NCBI GenBank assembly: GCA_965246925.1
Contig: OZ251994.1
Coordinates: 1,550,001-1,614,000 of the forward strand
Reading direction: 5' to 3'
Length of the DNA: 64,000 bases
From: JANPPS01 sp965246925
GTDB taxonomy: Bacteria; Pseudomonadota; Alphaproteobacteria; Acetobacterales; Acetobacteraceae
Position 1 is the stretch's first letter. Each line of letters starts with the position of its first letter. The position numbers and the translations under genes are program-made. Under the pieces are notes generated by a model. The model had not been told where the DNA came from. It did no database searches and worked only from the letters and a program-made list of their open reading frames with translations. Positions 1 to 9,909 of this stretch are shown here, one piece after another.

Positions 1-174
1 GGTGATGATCCCGCTGACGTTCACGCGCGCCACATGGGCCACGCCGATGCCCCGGCCCGCCGGCGAGGCGAGGGCGGCCAGCGCGACCACCCCCGCGACC
101 ACCGCGCCGATCCGCCAGCCGGTCAGCTGACGCTTCAGCCGCCGGCGGTCCAACAGCAGATCGGCGTCCAGCAT
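1..174 (-). CDS. sppA: Signal peptide peptidase SppA, N-terminal fragment (runs off the window)
   Basis: The reverse strand from an ATG at 174 reads 58 codons without a stop to the window edge. The product begins MLDADLLLDRRRLKR, then has one hydrophobic segment (about residues 22-38) followed by HVARVNVSGIIT, the usual start of the first periplasmic strand of SppA (S49 serine peptidases that degrade cleaved signal peptides in the inner membrane). The ATG overlaps the rpsA stop by one base (TAATG), so it is translationally coupled to rpsA. The rpsA-sppA order is common in Alphaproteobacteria. The catalytic Ser and Lys lie outside the window, so the call rests on the membrane anchor, the first strand and the context. 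Confidence 0.7.
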   Translation of the reverse strand, partial: MLDADLLLDRRRLKRQLTGWRIGAVVAGVVALAALASPAGRGIGVAHVARVNVSGIIT

Positions 175-1898
175 TACGCGTCGGGCGTCGTCTGGTTACG
201 CCGGCGGATCGCCGCACCCAGGATGTCGCCCAAGGAGGCCCCGCTATCGGCCGTGCCGAAATCCTGGATGGCCTGCTTGTCCTCCTCCATCTCCCGGCCC
301 TTGATCGTCAGGCTGAGCTTCCGCGCCGCCCGGTCGATGCCGGTCACCTTGGCATCCACCTTCTCACCCACGGCGAACCGGTCCGGACGCTGATCGCCCT
401 TATCCCGGGCGAGCTCCGCCCGGCGGATGAAGCCGGTCAGCACTTCATCCACCTTCACCTCGATGCCATTCGCCTGCACGGCAGTGACGATACAGGTGAC
501 GACGTCGTTCTTCTTCACCCGGTTCAGCGTATCGGCCGCCGGGTCATCATGCAGTTGCTTCACGCCGAGGCTGATGCGCTCCTTCTCCACGTCCACGTCC
601 AGGACCTTGGCCGTGACCATGGCGCCCTTCTCGAACTTGGCGATCGCCAGCTCACCCGGCTCATCCCAGCTGATGTCGGACATGTGCACCATGCCGTCGA
701 TATCGGCAGAAATGCCGATGAACAGGCCGAACTCGGTAATGTTGCGCACCTCACCCTCGACAGTGCTGCCAACGGGGTGCTCGTCCAGGAACTGCTCCCA
801 CGGGTTGCGCTGCACTTGCTTGATACCCAGGCTGATGCGGCGCTTGCTGCTGTCCACGTCCAGCACCATCACGTCCACTTCCTGTGAAGTGGCGACGATC
901 TTGCCAGGGTGCACGTTCTTCTTGGTCCAGCTCATCTCGCTGACATGCACCAAGCCCTCGACGCCCGGCTCCAGCTCCACGAACGCGCCGTAATCGGTGA
1001 TGTTGGTGACGCGTCCACTATACTTGGCGCCCGGCGGATACTTCGCCGCCACGCCCTCCCACGGATCGGCCTCCAGCTGCTTCATGCCGAGGCTGATACG
1101 CTGCGTCTCGGAGTTGAAGCGGATGACCTGCACCCGGACCGGCTGGCCGATCTGCAGCGCCTCGCTCGGGTGATTGATGCGGCGCCAGGCGATGTCGGTG
1201 ACGTGCAGCAGGCCGTCGACGCCGCCCAAATCCACGAAGGCGCCGTAATCGGTGATGTTCTTCACCACGCCGTCCAGGATCATGCCTTCCTTCAGGCCCT
1301 GGATCAGCTCGCTCCGCTGCTCGGCGCGGGTCTCTTCCAGCACGGCCCGGCGGCTGACCACGATATTGCCGCGCGCGCGGTCCATCTTCAAAATCTGGAA
1401 CGGCTGCGGCGTGCCCATCAGGGGCCCGACATCGCGCACCGGGCGGATATCCACCTGGCTGCCCGGCAGGAACGCCACCGCACCGCCCAGGTCCACCGTG
1501 AACCCACCCTTGACCCGGCCATAGATCGTGCCGTTCACGCGAATCTGCGCCTCGAACGACTTCTCCAGCGCCGTCCAGGCCTCCTCACGGCGGGCCTTCT
1601 CGCGGCTGAGCACGATCGAGCCGTCACGGTCCTCATACCGCTCGACAAACAACTCGATATTATCGCCAGGCTTCACTTCCGGCTTCTGCCCGGGCTGGGC
1701 GAATTCCTTGAGGGCGACACGGCCCTCGCTCTTCAGACCGACATCGACGATGGCGTATTCGTCGGTCAGGCGGATGACGCGTCCGGTAACGACAGAGCCT
1801 TCAAACCCAAATTCTGGGTTCATGCTCTCATCGAGCATCGAGGCGAAATCTTCCATACCGGAAGCGGGGCGGTCTAGGGTTGCTGTGGCGGAGGCCAT
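174..1898 (-). CDS. rpsA: 30S ribosomal protein S1
   Basis: This 574-residue protein has six successive S1 (OB-fold RNA-binding) repeats. Repeated signatures such as NITDYGAFVDLGGVDGLLHV, NITDYGAFVELEPGVEGLVH and NITEFGLFIGISADIDGMVH mark the central ones. S1 sits on the 30S platform and helps recruit and unfold mRNA. The length is the normal alphaproteobacterial one. The start is an ATG at 1898 preceded by AGGAAA about 10 bases upstream. It lies downstream of aroA and cmk in the classic aroA-cmk-rpsA arrangement, but a 140-base gap after cmk holds a possible promoter of its own. Downstream, sppA overlaps by one base. The identification is secure. Confidence 0.97.
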   Translation of the reverse strand: MASATATLDRPASGMEDFASMLDESMNPEFGFEGSVVTGRVIRLTDEYAIVDVGLKSEGRVALKEFAQPGQKPEVKPGDNIELFVERYEDRDGSIVLSREKARREEAWTALEKSFEAQIRVNGTIYGRVKGGFTVDLGGAVAFLPGSQVDIRPVRDVGPLMGTPQPFQILKMDRARGNIVVSRRAVLEETRAEQRSELIQGLKEGMILDGVVKNITDYGAFVDLGGVDGLLHVTDIAWRRINHPSEALQIGQPVRVQVIRFNSETQRISLGMKQLEADPWEGVAAKYPPGAKYSGRVTNITDYGAFVELEPGVEGLVHVSEMSWTKKNVHPGKIVATSQEVDVMVLDVDSSKRRISLGIKQVQRNPWEQFLDEHPVGSTVEGEVRNITEFGLFIGISADIDGMVHMSDISWDEPGELAIAKFEKGAMVTAKVLDVDVEKERISLGVKQLHDDPAADTLNRVKKNDVVTCIVTAVQANGIEVKVDEVLTGFIRRAELARDKGDQRPDRFAVGEKVDAKVTGIDRAARKLSLTIKGREMEEDKQAIQDFGTADSGASLGDILGAAIRRRNQTTPDA

Positions 1899-2013
1899 GT
1901 GGATCGGAGTTTCCTGTAGTGGAGCCGGGAGGCCCCAAATGTATGCGCCGGTTAGGGCGGCTCACCCCGGTGGGGCTGGTGGTCGCGTGACCTGACCCAT
2001 GTCAGACGCGCGC

Positions 2014-2042
2014 AGAAATACGACTAGGGCGTGTAAAGTCAA
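2014..2042 (-). promoter_or_regulatory. Possible rpsA promoter
   Basis: On the minus strand TTGACT (2042-2037) is followed after 16-17 bases by a weak -10 (TATTTC at 2020-2015). It lies in the cmk-rpsA gap and overlaps the cmk stop codon. The -35 is good and the -10 poor, so this is a candidate only. Confidence 0.35.
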
Positions 2043-2659
2043 GCAATACCGGTCCGGGCGCGAATAATTTCTAGGGCGGTCTGGAAGGTGTCTTCGGCAT
2101 CGAGGGCGCTGGTGTCGAGCAATACCGCATCATCGGCTGGGCGGAGCGGTGACGCCGCCCGCGCCTCGTCCTGCGCATCCCGCTCCGCCATCTCGGCCTC
2201 GACCTGTTCCAAGGGCGGGCCGCCCGGACGCTCAAGCCAGCGTCGGCGCGCGCGGGCCGGGAGGTCTGCGGTAACGAACAGCTTCACCGGCGCATCCGGC
2301 GCAATGACGGTGCCGATGTCCCGCCCATCCAGCACGGCGCCCCCAGCGGCCACCTGCCTTTGATAATGTAGCAGCGCCGCGCGCACGGCCGGCACTTTGG
2401 CCACCGCACTGGCCGCCCGGTCCGCCTCCGGCCCGCGCAGATCCGTCCGCGCCAAATCCGCCTCCGTCAGCGCCGCCGCCGCCGCCGCCGCCGCCGCCGG
2501 GTCGGCCGGGTCCTGCTCGTTGAGCAGCACCCGGCGTCCAGTCGCACGATACAGCAGGCCGCTATCGAGGTACCGCAGCCCCAACGTGGCCGCCAACCGC
2601 CGGGCCAGCGTACCCTTGCCGGCCGCCGCCGGACCGTCGATGGCAATCACCAGCATCAT
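2039..2659 (-). CDS. cmk: Cytidylate kinase
   Basis: Cmk phosphorylates CMP and dCMP with ATP. The 206-residue protein opens with the P-loop AIDGPAAAGKGTLARRLA (about residues 6-23), followed by YLDSGLLYRA, the NMP-binding start. GAVLDGRDIGTVIAPDAPVK (about 106-125) is a Cmk hallmark and RARRRWLE begins the LID region. A run of nine alanines (about residues 57-65) is encoded by an almost pure GCC microsatellite at 2472-2499; this is an unusual low-complexity insert in the NMP-binding domain. The start overlaps the aroA stop by 4 bases (ATGA), so the two are co-translated. The alternative Met one codon downstream would make little difference. Confidence 0.95.
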   Translation of the reverse strand: MMLVIAIDGPAAAGKGTLARRLAATLGLRYLDSGLLYRATGRRVLLNEQDPADPAAAAAAAAALTEADLARTDLRGPEADRAASAVAKVPAVRAALLHYQRQVAAGGAVLDGRDIGTVIAPDAPVKLFVTADLPARARRRWLERPGGPPLEQVEAEMAERDAQDEARAASPLRPADDAVLLDTSALDAEDTFQTALEIIRARTGIA

Positions 2660-3978
2660 GCGATGCTGGCGCCTAACCCCACCACCAGCGCAACGAACCC
2701 GGGGAAACTCGTGTCGATGAACGCCCCATCATCGACCCGCACCGGAGCGTCCGCCGCCAGCCCGAGCACCAGCGCGCTCATCGCGATCCGGTGATCCATA
2801 TGCGTCTGCACCAGGCCGCCACCCGGCACGGCACCCCCTGTCACCTCCAGCGTGTCCGGCCCGGCGGTCGCGCGGACGCCATTCACCTGCAACAGTGCCG
2901 CGGTGGCGCTCAGCCGGTCACTCTCCTTGACCCTTAGTTCACCAATCCCCTGCATCAGCGTCCGCCCATCGGCGTAGGCCGCCGCTACGGCAAGGACCGG
3001 ATACTCGTCGATCATGCTCGGCGCGCGGGACGCCGGCACATCGACGCCCATCAGCCGCGAATAGCGTGCGGTTATGTCGCCGACCGGCTCCCCTCCCTCG
3101 ATCCGCTCGCCGGTAATCTCGAGCGAGGCGCCCATCTCGCGCAGCGTCGTCAGCAGCCCCGTCCGCAGCGCGTTCAGCCCCACACCCTGCACCACCACCT
3201 CCGAGCCTGGCGTGATCAGCGCCGCGACCAGAGGAAACGCGGCGGACGAGGGGTCGCCGGGCACCAGGATGTCGGCCGCGGTCAGATCCGGTTGACCCAG
3301 CACGCGGATCATGCGCCCGGCGCCGTGCTGCTCGATCTCGACCGTGGCCCCAAAATGCCGCAGCATCCGCTCGCTATGGTCCCGCGTCGGCTCCGGCTCC
3401 TCGATCGTGGTCCAGCCCCGCGCATTCAGCCCGGCGAGCATGAGGGCCGACTTGACCTGAGCCGAGGCGACCGGCAGGCGGTATTCGATCGGCAGAGCGT
3501 CCTTCGCCCCGCGGATCGCCAGCGGTAGCCGGCCACCCTCGCGGGCCTGGAACTGTGCGCCACACATCGCCAGCGGCTCCGTCACCCGCCGCATCGGCCG
3601 CCCGCGCAGGCTGGCGTCCCCCGTCATGACCGCAAACAAATCATGCCCGGCCAGCAGCCCACATAGCAGCCGGGCGGCGGTGCCGGAGTTGCCCATGTCC
3701 AGCACGTCATCCGGCTCTTTTAATAGGCCAAGGCCCCGCCCCGTCACCCGCCAACGTCCCGGCCCGTCCTGGTGCACGCCTGCCCCCAGCGCCCGCATGG
3801 CCGCCGCCGTCCGCAACACGTCTTCGCCTTCGAGCAGGCCCTCGATCCGGGTCTCGCCGATCGCCAGCGCCGCGAACATGAGCGCCCGGTGGCTGATACT
3901 CTTGTCACCGGGAATGCGGATCGTGCCACGCAGCGGCCCAGAGGCGGTGGCGGTCAAAGGCCGGAGCGTCGCAAGCAT
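2656..3978 (-). CDS. aroA: 3-phosphoshikimate 1-carboxyvinyltransferase (EPSP synthase)
   Basis: EPSP synthase joins shikimate-3-phosphate and PEP in the shikimate pathway. The 440-residue protein has IPGDKSISHRALMFAALA near the N-terminus, MGNSGTAARLLCGLLAG, RPMRRVTEPL, SAQVKSALMLAGLNARG, RDHSERMLRHFGA, PGDPSSAAFPLVAALI, DEYPVLAVAAAYADG, and LRVKESDRL near the C-terminus. Its overall spacing resembles the class II enzymes of Alphaproteobacteria, but the PEP-site loop is NSGTA, with Gly at the position where the best-known glyphosate-tolerant class II enzyme has Ala. It is first in the aroA-cmk pair (4-base overlap). Start ATG at 3978; a 137-base gap separates it from the divergent gene at 4116. 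Confidence 0.96.
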   Translation of the reverse strand: MLATLRPLTATASGPLRGTIRIPGDKSISHRALMFAALAIGETRIEGLLEGEDVLRTAAAMRALGAGVHQDGPGRWRVTGRGLGLLKEPDDVLDMGNSGTAARLLCGLLAGHDLFAVMTGDASLRGRPMRRVTEPLAMCGAQFQAREGGRLPLAIRGAKDALPIEYRLPVASAQVKSALMLAGLNARGWTTIEEPEPTRDHSERMLRHFGATVEIEQHGAGRMIRVLGQPDLTAADILVPGDPSSAAFPLVAALITPGSEVVVQGVGLNALRTGLLTTLREMGASLEITGERIEGGEPVGDITARYSRLMGVDVPASRAPSMIDEYPVLAVAAAYADGRTLMQGIGELRVKESDRLSATAALLQVNGVRATAGPDTLEVTGGAVPGGGLVQTHMDHRIAMSALVLGLAADAPVRVDDGAFIDTSFPGFVALVVGLGASIA

Positions 3979-4115
3979 TTCTTAACCTTTACCGGGTAGG
4001 GTGGTGGTGCGGGTTGCTCTAACACTCAGGAGGCGGGTTTGACAGCGGGCGGCGGCGATGGCATGGGCCGCGCCCTTGAACCGCTTGTTACGGCGGGTTG
4101 CTTTGTGGGGTATCG

Positions 4116-4445
4116 ATGGCCAAGGCTGAACTCGGCACCAAGCGCGTCTGCGTCGCGTGCGGGACACGCTTCTATGACCTGATGAAAGTGCCCGCTATCT
4201 GCATCAAGTGCGGCACGGAACAGCCGATCGAGCAGCCGCGGGCACGCCGGGCCGGGGGCAATGTGGCCGAAGAGAAGCGGCTGAAGAAAGCACCCGTGCT
4301 AGAAGACGCCGAAGTCGAGGTCGAAACCGCCGAAGATGATGCCGAGGAGGATGTCCTCGAAGACGCCTCCGATCTCGAAGATGACGCGGACGCCATCAGC
4401 GGCGACATCGAAGTTGAGCCTGAGGCTGACGAGAAGGAGCTCTGA
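4116..4445 (+). CDS. TIGR02300-type FYDLN-acid domain protein
   Basis: A small protein of 109 residues, conserved in Alphaproteobacteria and of unknown function. The N-terminal third carries two CxxC knuckles (CVACGTRFYDL and CIKCGTEQP), likely a zinc ribbon with the family FYDL signature. The C-terminal two thirds are extremely acidic (runs of E and D) and probably disordered. The start chosen is MAKAELGTKR at 4116 because this matches the family N-terminus and has GTGGGG upstream; an in-frame ATG at 4098 would add six unconserved residues. Its TGA overlaps the ATG of the downstream decarboxylase by one base. It lies divergent from aroA, the usual neighbourhood for this family. Confidence 0.85.
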   Translation: MAKAELGTKRVCVACGTRFYDLMKVPAICIKCGTEQPIEQPRARRAGGNVAEEKRLKKAPVLEDAEVEVETAEDDAEEDVLEDASDLEDDADAISGDIEVEPEADEKEL

Positions 4446-5416
4446 TGCACCTGGAACGCCGCGTCCTCGTTACAGGAGGCGCCGGCTTCCTCGGCTCCCA
4501 CCTGTGCGAACGCCTGCTGGCGGACGGATGCCACGTGCTGTGCGTGGACAACTTCTTCACCGGCACGCCGCGCAACATCGCCCACCTCTACGCCAATCCG
4601 AATTTCGAGCTGATGCGGCACGACGTCACCTTTCCCCTGTTCGTGGAGGTGGACGAAATCTACAATTTGGCCTGCCCGGCGTCCCCCATCCACTACCAGC
4701 GGGATCCCGTTCAAACCACCAAGACCAGCGTCATCGGCGCCATCAACATGCTGGGCCTTGCCAAGCGGGTCGGCGCCAAGATCTTCCAGGCCTCCACGTC
4801 GGAGGTCTATGGCGATCCCACCATGCACCCACAGGCCGAGGGATACTGGGGCAACGTGAACCCCATCGGCTCCCGTTCGTGCTACGATGAAGGCAAGCGC
4901 TGTGCCGAGACGCTGTTCTTCGACTATTGGCGGCAGCACAAGCTGCAAATCAAGGTCGGACGGATCTTCAACACCTACGGCCCCCGCACCCACCCAAGGG
5001 ATGGCCGCGTCGTCAGCAGCTTCATCGTGCAGGCGCTGACGCAACAGGACATCACCGTCTTCGGTGAGGGTCAGCAGACCCGGTCCTTCTGTTACGTGGA
5101 TGACCTGATCGAGGGCTTCATTCGCCTCATGGACACGCCGCGGGAGGTGATCGGCCCCATCAACCTCGGCAACCCCGGTGAGTTCACTATTCTCGAGCTG
5201 GCCGAGACGGTGATCCGCCTCACCGGCTCGCAATCCCGCATCGTGCACCGCCCGCTTCCGGAGGATGACCCTAAGCAGCGCCGCCCGGACATCACCCAGG
5301 CCAAGGACAAGCTCGGCTGGACTCCGGGCGTGTCGCTCGAGGATGGCCTGAAGCGCACGATCCCCTATTTCCGGGACCTCGTCGCCTCCCTACCCGCTGG
5401 CGCGCTCACGACATAA
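4445..5416 (+). CDS. UDP-glucuronate decarboxylase (UDP-xylose synthase), extended SDR
   Basis: The 323-residue protein is an extended short-chain dehydrogenase. It has the NAD-binding motif VTGGAGFLGSHLCERLL at residues 8-24, ASTSEVYGDP, and the catalytic CYDEGKR (Y-x3-K). RIFNTYGPRTHPRDGRVVSS and QTRSFCYVDDLIEGFIRLMD are typical of UXS enzymes. The reaction converts UDP-glucuronate to UDP-xylose, a sugar nucleotide for surface polysaccharides. It overlaps the preceding gene by one base (TGATG), so the two share a transcript. No glycosyltransferase or export gene sits beside it; the next feature is the rRNA promoter. A 4-epimerase role is less likely given the HYQRDPVQTTKTSVIGAINM signature. 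Confidence 0.88.
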   Translation: MHLERRVLVTGGAGFLGSHLCERLLADGCHVLCVDNFFTGTPRNIAHLYANPNFELMRHDVTFPLFVEVDEIYNLACPASPIHYQRDPVQTTKTSVIGAINMLGLAKRVGAKIFQASTSEVYGDPTMHPQAEGYWGNVNPIGSRSCYDEGKRCAETLFFDYWRQHKLQIKVGRIFNTYGPRTHPRDGRVVSSFIVQALTQQDITVFGEGQQTRSFCYVDDLIEGFIRLMDTPREVIGPINLGNPGEFTILELAETVIRLTGSQSRIVHRPLPEDDPKQRRPDITQAKDKLGWTPGVSLEDGLKRTIPYFRDLVASLPAGALTT

Positions 5417-5441
5417 TCTGCGCCGGTTTGCAAAATCCTGC

Positions 5442-5470
5442 TTGACCTCGTTCCGTCCCGGGCCTAGATA
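5442..5470 (+). promoter_or_regulatory. rRNA operon promoter
   Basis: TTGACC (5442-5447), a 17-base spacer, then TAGATA (5465-5470). This is the best sigma-70-type match in the region and lies about 380 bases before the 16S gene, as expected for an rrn P1 promoter. Confidence 0.65.
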
Positions 5471-5850
5471 CCGGCTCCTGGCGCGGCTGAGCGGTTTGGC
5501 TTGGTTTGTGTTGGTAAGTTTTCGGTCTCTGAAGCGACTGAACGCCCCTTGGATGAGGGGTTTTGGTGGTTTTGTGTGGCTGTGTTCTTTGACAAGTATA
5601 TCTGGTTTTGAGAAGGGATATGTTGACGGCGTTCCGTTGGCTGGCCTGTGCTTTTGGGTATGGGTTGGTGGTGCTGTGATGGTGCTGGCTGGTGCAATGT
5701 GTGGGTTATTGGGGTTTTAGGGCTCTGATGGTCATAGTTTTGGCACTGGTTCGCTGGACGTCTGTTTTTGATAGTTTGGATGAGTTGGTGTTGATGTTGT
5801 GGGTTTAGGGTTCTTTCACTCGGATTGTTTGCTGTGAGGCGAGCATGATG
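5471..5850 (+). promoter_or_regulatory. rRNA leader with boxA-like antitermination site and 16S 5' processing strand
   Basis: This transcribed leader is G/T-rich and holds no credible gene. TGTTCTTTGACAA at 5583-5595 matches the boxA antitermination element seen in rRNA leaders. Bases 5609-5631 (TGAGAAGGGATATGTTGACG followed by GCG) are complementary, with one bulge and one mismatch, to 7488-7511 beyond the 16S gene. That is the long stem expected for RNase III release of pre-16S rRNA. Confidence 0.6.
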
Positions 5851-7510
<1,660 letters not shown>

Positions 7511-7585
7511 CAGACGTCAGGTGGTCGGACGTCGGACGTCAGAGAGGGTTTTGTCTGACGTCTGACGTCCGACGTCTGAAGTCTG
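7511..7585. repeat. GACGTC-rich palindrome A (before tRNA-Ile)
   Basis: The left arm (7511-7543) and right arm (7554-7585) are near-complementary and built from iterations of GACGTCTGA/TCAGACGTC. The predicted hairpin has a short loop (GAGGGTTTTG). Related arms recur at 7682-7729, at both ends of the 23S intervening sequence (9461-9493 and 9876-9909) and at 11480-11602. Confidence 0.8.
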
Positions 7586-7590
7586 TCCAT

Positions 7591-7664
<74 letters not shown>

Positions 7665-7669
7665 TTATC

Positions 7670-7741
7670 AGTCGTCAGGTGCCAGTCGTCAGACATCAGA
7701 ATGGCTTTACTCTGACGTCTGACGACTGGCCTCTGAAGTCT
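7670..7741. repeat. GACGTC-rich palindrome B (between tRNA-Ile and tRNA-Ala)
   Basis: Arms 7682-7700 (CCAGTCGTCAGACATCAGA) and 7711-7729 (TCTGACGTCTGACGACTGG) form a 19-bp stem with one mismatched or wobble position and a 10-base loop. It ends with CTCTGAAGTCTG, the same tail found after palindrome A and at the right end of the 23S intervening sequence. Confidence 0.8.
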
Positions 7742-7744
7742 GCT

Positions 7745-7790
7745 GGGGGCGTAGCTCAATTGGTAGAGCGCCTGCTTTGCAAGCAGGAGG
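7745..7790 (+). pseudogene. Truncated tRNA-Ala (5' 46 nt only)
   Basis: These 46 bases are identical to the first 46 bases of the complete tRNA-Ala at 7872: acceptor 5' strand, D-arm and whole anticodon arm including TTTGCAA. The variable loop, T-arm and 3' acceptor strand are missing, and the sequence diverges sharply after GGAGG. It cannot fold as a functional tRNA. The following 81 bases (7791-7871) resemble no tRNA part and contain small GC hairpins. It looks like a partial tandem duplication or the scar of an insertion. Confidence 0.88.
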
Positions 7791-7871
7791 ATTGCCCAGG
7801 AGACCGCCGAAGGCGGGCGACCGGTGCGATCCGCCGGAGGCCGACGGGTGCAGGCTTTGGTGCTTTGGAAC

Positions 7872-7944
7872 GGGGGCGTAGCTCAATTGGTAGAGCGCCT
7901 GCTTTGCAAGCAGGAGGTCGTCGGTTCGATTCCGTCCGCCTCCA
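7872..7944 (+). tRNA. tRNA-Ala (TGC)
   Basis: A 73-nt cloverleaf with acceptor GGGGGCG pairing with CGCCTCC, D-arm GCTCAATTGGTAGAGC, anticodon loop CTTTGCAAG (anticodon TGC) and T-arm GTCGGTTCGATTCCGTC region. Discriminator A; CCA is not encoded. It is the second spacer tRNA of the rRNA operon. Confidence 0.96.
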
Positions 7945-8311
7945 TGTCTGTTGAGGACGGGGCGGGCGGTGAAGTTTGCGTAGAGATCGGTCTGGTTCGG
8001 GTTGTTCACGCGGGATGCGGGGCGGCTTGGACCAGGCTGTGTGTGTGTTCATTTGAATTGTAAATCAGGTTCTGGTGCGTCTCTGGATGCGCAGGACAAC
8101 TCGGGGGTTCGATGGGATCGGCGTGCGCTGGTGTCCGGAGGATCGATCGGGGGTCCGTGTTTTGTTTGCGTGGGTGTCTGACCCTGCTTTGGCGAGAGCT
8201 GAGGCTGGCGCGAGTGGGATACAGTGTTCAGGGGCGTTTTATGTGTGCTGAGTAGAGTAAGCAGGGATGCTGACTTTGATTGAGGGTTGGATGATTTCTG
8301 TGCATGGTGGA
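7945..8311 (+). other. tRNA-Ala-23S spacer with 5' strand of the 23S processing stem
   Basis: No gene is seen in these 367 bases. At 8285-8310 (GGTTGGATGATTTCTGTGCA then TGGTGG) the sequence is complementary, with few mismatches, to 11513-11540 beyond the 23S gene. This gives the long stem expected for RNase III maturation of 23S rRNA. Confidence 0.6.
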
Positions 8312-8735
8312 TTTGAGTATGAGAAGGGCATCTGGTGGATGCCTTGGCGCCAGGAGGCGATGAAGGACGTGGCACGCTGCGAAAATCTAGGGGGAGCCGC
8401 GAGCGGGCTTTGATCCCTAGGTATCCGAATGGGGCAACCCACCCCTATGGGGTATCATCATCTGAATACATAGGGTGATGAGGCGAACCCGGGGAACTGA
8501 AACATCTCAGTACCTGGAGGAACAGACATCAACGGAGATTCTGCGAGTAGTGGCGAGCGAAAGTGGAACAGGCCAGTGGTGTGGTTTGATTGAGAAGAAC
8601 GGTTTGGAAAAGCCGGCCTGAGCGGGTGATAGCCCCGTATTTGTATGGTCAGATTGCATCCTTGAGTAGGGCGGGGCACGTGAAACCCTGTCTGAACATG
8701 GGGGGACCACCCTCCAAGCCTAAATACTCCCTGGC

Positions 8736-8775
<40 letters not shown>

Positions 8776-8909
8776 CACCCCGATGAGGGGAGTGAAAGAG
8801 ACCTGAAACCGGATGCCTACAAGCAGTCGGAGCCTCTTATGGGGTGACGGCGTACCTTTTGTATAATGGGTCAGCGAGTTTCTGTTGGCAGCGAGCTTAA
8901 GCCGTGAGG

Positions 8910-8944
<35 letters not shown>

Positions 8945-9342
8945 CGAGTTGCCGGTAGAAGACCCGAAACCGAGTGATCTAGCCATGGCCAGGCTGAAGG
9001 TGGGGTAACACCCACTGGAGGGCCGAACCCACGCCTGTTGAAAAAGTCGGGGATGAGCTGTGGCTAGGGGTGAAAGGCCAATCAAACTCGGAGATAGCTG
9101 GTTCTCCGCGAAATCTATTGAGGTAGATCGTCGCGTGTTGACCGCGGGGGGTAGAGCACTGGATGGGCTAGGGGACCCCAAAGGTTTACCAAACCCAACC
9201 AAACTCCGAATACCCGTGAGTTTAGCGCGGCAGACAGACGGTGGGTGCTAAGGTCCATTGTCGAGAGGGAAACAGCCCAGACCACCAGCTAAGGTCCCCA
9301 AATCGTGGTTAAGTGGGAAAGGATGTGGGAATTCCAAAACAA

Positions 9343-9400
<58 letters not shown>

Positions 9401-9460
9401 TAATAGAGATCCTGCGCCGAAGATGTAACGGGGCTCAAACCACGTACCGAAGCTGTGGGA

Positions 9461-9909
9461 TCAGACATCGGGCGTCAGTCTTCAGACGTCAGAGAAGAAA
9501 GGTGGAAGCGGTGCCCAGGGATGTTTGGGAGTTGGACGTGTTTCGTCGGGCTTATGAACTATCCTTGGATGTGCATCGTGTCAGTCACGGTTTTCCGAAG
9601 CTTGAGCAGTATGGTGGCATAGCCGACCAGCTGCGTCGGTCGAGCAAGTCGGTCTGTGCGCTCCTTGCGGAGGGTATGGGCCGGCAGGTTGGATCGGACC
9701 CTGAGATGCGGCGCTATGTCGTGATGGCGCTGGGGTCTGCGGACGAAGCGAAGCTGTGGTGCCGCTACGCTGCCGATTTGGGCTACGTGAGCCCGGATCA
9801 AGCGGCGGCCTGGCAGCGTGACTACACGGAGATCGCGCGCATGCTGCAAGGCATGCGCAAATACCTGATATCCTCTGAAGTCTGACGACTGACGTCAGAC
9901 GTCTGATCG
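9461..9909 (+). mobile_element. 23S rRNA intervening sequence (IVS) at helix 45
   Basis: The conserved 23S sequence stops at CCGAAGCTGTGGGA and resumes at GGTAGCGGAGCGTTCGGTAG. Between them lie complementary arms (left 9461-9493, right 9876-9909, ending GTCAGACGTCTGATC) that would close a long stem in place of the normal helix-45 tip, with an open reading frame in the loop. Such insertions are cut out by RNase III in other bacteria, leaving fragmented 23S rRNA. The arms are GACGTC-rich like the spacer palindromes; the left arm differs from 11481-11512 at only two positions in 32. Confidence 0.88.
9502..9885 (+). CDS. 23S rRNA-intervening-sequence (S23 family) four-helix-bundle protein
   Basis: The 127-residue product has the family pattern: WELDVFRRAYELSLDVHRVS, then GGIADQLRRSSKSVCALLAEG, then MALGSADEAKLWCRYAADLG and a final helix KYLISSEV. 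This is the S23/IVS-protein family of four-helix bundles (TIGR02436 type), typically encoded within 23S rRNA insertions and of uncertain function. It lies wholly inside the IVS stem-loop. The first possible start is GTG at 9502; GTG at 9511 is also plausible since GAAAGGTGG precedes it. The last codons and stop lie within the right palindromic arm. Base composition is lower in GC than surrounding genes, consistent with transfer as part of the IVS. Confidence 0.87.
   Translation: MEAVPRDVWELDVFRRAYELSLDVHRVSHGFPKLEQYGGIADQLRRSSKSVCALLAEGMGRQVGSDPEMRRYVVMALGSADEAKLWCRYAADLGYVSPDQAAAWQRDYTEIARMLQGMRKYLISSEV

Noticed and set aside
3979..4115. tRNA or riboswitch in the aroA-FYDLN divergent gap
   Set aside because: No cloverleaf and no recognisable riboswitch core; only a TTGACA-like hexamer without a convincing -10.
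4172..5248. 358-codon minus-strand open frame opposite the UDP-glucuronate decarboxylase
   Set aside because: Shadow of conserved SDR coding sequence; no family features.
5442..5720. 92-codon hydrophobic open frame in the rRNA leader
   Set aside because: It overlaps the promoter, boxA and processing-stem signals, and its Trp/Gly/Val-rich sequence follows from a G/T-rich leader.
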